The notes under the pieces are model-generated. The model ran no database searches, was not told the origin of the DNA, and saw nothing but the letters and a program-made list of their open reading frames with translations. Both the position numbers and the translations under genes were made by a program. This document shows positions 63,043-64,000 of a stretch of 64,000 nt of DNA, piece by piece (the stretch's first letter is position 1; each line of letters begins with the position of its first letter). The DNA lies in contig NZ_JALJWP010000001.1 of NCBI RefSeq assembly GCF_024169245.1, positions 4,589,501 to 4,653,500 on the forward strand, in the 5' to 3' direction. The DNA comes from Pseudomonas koreensis. Its GTDB lineage: Bacteria > Pseudomonadota > Gammaproteobacteria > Pseudomonadales > Pseudomonadaceae.

Positions 63043-63723
63043 ATGTACGTCGGTCACTTCGCCATCGGCCTGGCAATCAAGGCCCGCTATCCCAGGATCC
63101 CCGCGCTACCCATCATGATGGGCGTCGGTTTTCTGGATCTGCTCGATGGGATTTTCATCATTCTTGGCTTCAACACCGTCACCGCAAATTTGAACAGCGG
63201 GCCGTACCTGTTTTTTGATCTGACCTTTATCGACTGGGATCACTCGTTGCTGGCTGCAGTGTTCTGGTCTGCGATTTGGGGACTGCTGTTCATCAAGCAT
63301 CGACCGGTAGCCATCGTGGCAGCGTTGGCCGCCTTCTCTCACTTCATCGCCGACTGGCCGATGCACAACAGCGATTTGGCACTGTATCCGCACTCGGTCG
63401 AGCATTACGGTTATGGGCTTTGGGGCAAGCTGGGGACTGTCTCCTGGGTGCTCGAAGGTGTGTTCTCAGCCGCGCTGGCGGTTTATGCATGGCGGCTCAG
63501 CGCGCGCCGCGGTGTGAACTTGATCTGGCCTTGTGTGGTACTGGTGGTTTTGTTCTTGCAGCTATCGCCAGTGGCTTCACCCATGAAGTTGGTTGCCACA
63601 CTCGATGAACCTTTGGCGCACGTGCTTCATGGGGTTTTGGTTTCGTTGGGCTTTCTGATCCCGGGGCTGCTGTTGTCGTGGCTTTTGGATAGAAGTGAGG
63701 GAGTGAGTATCAAGCGAGGGTGA
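63043..63723 (+). CDS. Polytopic membrane protein with conserved His/Asp motifs
   Basis: The 226-aa protein has about six hydrophobic segments and conserved charged motifs at membrane edges: YVGHFAIGLAIKARYP, MGVGFLDLLDGIF, FIDWDHSLLAAVFW and FSHFIADWPMHNSDLALYP. This pattern of buried His/Asp resembles YdjM-like membrane-bound metal-dependent hydrolases, though identity is uncertain. It is divergent from a Crp/Fnr gene. Confidence 0.72.
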   Translation: MYVGHFAIGLAIKARYPRIPALPIMMGVGFLDLLDGIFIILGFNTVTANLNSGPYLFFDLTFIDWDHSLLAAVFWSAIWGLLFIKHRPVAIVAALAAFSHFIADWPMHNSDLALYPHSVEHYGYGLWGKLGTVSWVLEGVFSAALAVYAWRLSARRGVNLIWPCVVLVVLFLQLSPVASPMKLVATLDEPLAHVLHGVLVSLGFLIPGLLLSWLLDRSEGVSIKRG

Positions 63724-63753
63724 GGTCGGTTGGGGATTGGTGGACTGTGAGGC

Positions 63754-63901
63754 CGTCATCGCGAGCAGGCTCACTCCTACAATGGGATTGGGTGTAGGCA
63801 GTTGGGGATTTGGTGGCCGGAAAACCGCTTTCGCGAGCGGGCTCGCTCCCACAGAAAGCAAAAGCAAGATCAAAAGATCGCGGCCTTCGGCGGCTCCTAC
63901 A
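63754..63901. repeat. Cluster of three REP elements
   Basis: ATCGCGAGCAGGCTCACTCC (63759 on), TTTCGCGAGCGGGCTCGCTC (63829 on) and AAAAGATCGCGGCCTTCGGC with GGCTCCTACA (63872 on) are three REP classes, all in the same orientation, between convergent genes. Confidence 0.85.
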
Positions 63902-63923
63902 TTTGGATTGCGCTGGGCTTTGG

Positions 63924-64000
63924 TTAGCTGAGGACGACCACGCCGCCGGGGAGTTCGGTGCATTTGACGCCGTAGGCATCGCGGATCAGCAATGCGACGC
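63924..64000 (-). CDS. 3' end of an unidentified gene
   Basis: The minus strand is open into the window edge and ends ALLIRDAYGVKCTELPGGVV VLS followed by TAA. Only about 25 codons are visible, so the protein cannot be named. The high-GC codon use matches the core genome. Confidence 0.6.
   Translation of the reverse strand, partial: VALLIRDAYGVKCTELPGGVVVLS

Overview
This window is chromosomal DNA of a Pseudomonas, most likely of the fluorescens group. The evidence is high-GC coding sequence over most of the window, many Pseudomonas REP/REPIN palindromes (GTAGGAGTGAGCCTGCTCGC and GTAGGAGCTGCCGAAGG types), and proteins of typical Pseudomonas families (Hxc type II secretion, DUF6124-like proteins, KGG stress proteins). 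No rRNA genes, CRISPR array, integrase or intact insertion sequence was seen. There is one tRNA gene (Gln, UUG).

1-23 kb is ordinary core and metabolic sequence. It holds a nitronate monooxygenase cut by the window edge, the molybdate transporter modABC with a ModE-like palindrome in front, a type IB topoisomerase, a stress cluster (three KGG-repeat proteins and a ClpP-like serine peptidase), a secreted cupin, a LysR/glutathione S-transferase pair, two RidA proteins, the U32 rRNA hydroxylase RlhA, tRNA-Gln, a secreted alpha/beta hydrolase, a GlxA-type regulator, a PhnD/C/E/E-type ABC importer (a type often annotated for selenate) and an MHS-family transporter.

23.1-46.7 kb begins with a ParDE/RelBE-like toxin-antitoxin pair whose toxin has no normal start codon. 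Next is a 12.5-kb gene for a filamentous-haemagglutinin-like exoprotein (PdtA-like) with no TpsB partner in the window, then a PstS/DING-like phosphate-binding protein. After these comes the Hxc type II secretion operon (hxcTXYZQRS, minus strand), with hxcV divergent. From memory, this set and its orientation match the phosphate-starvation hxc-lapA-pdtA locus of P. aeruginosa. There Hxc exports a DING-type alkaline phosphatase and PdtA is a two-partner secretion substrate.

46.7-60.6 kb is an accessory island placed between hxcV and the remaining Hxc genes (hxcP, hxcU, hxcW at 60.6-62.2 kb). It contains two small orphan genes, two copies of a ~685-bp direct repeat (each with a DUF6124-like gene and a conserved 70-codon frame) flanking a 1593-aa DUF4011 helicase-nuclease, then AT-rich DNA with a DUF6119-like protein and a membrane KAP-family P-loop NTPase. 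This is the part most likely to hold poorly described, probably defence-related, functions.

62.2-64 kb returns to core-like sequence: a Crp/Fnr regulator divergent from a polytopic membrane protein, a REP cluster, and the 3' end of an unidentified gene.
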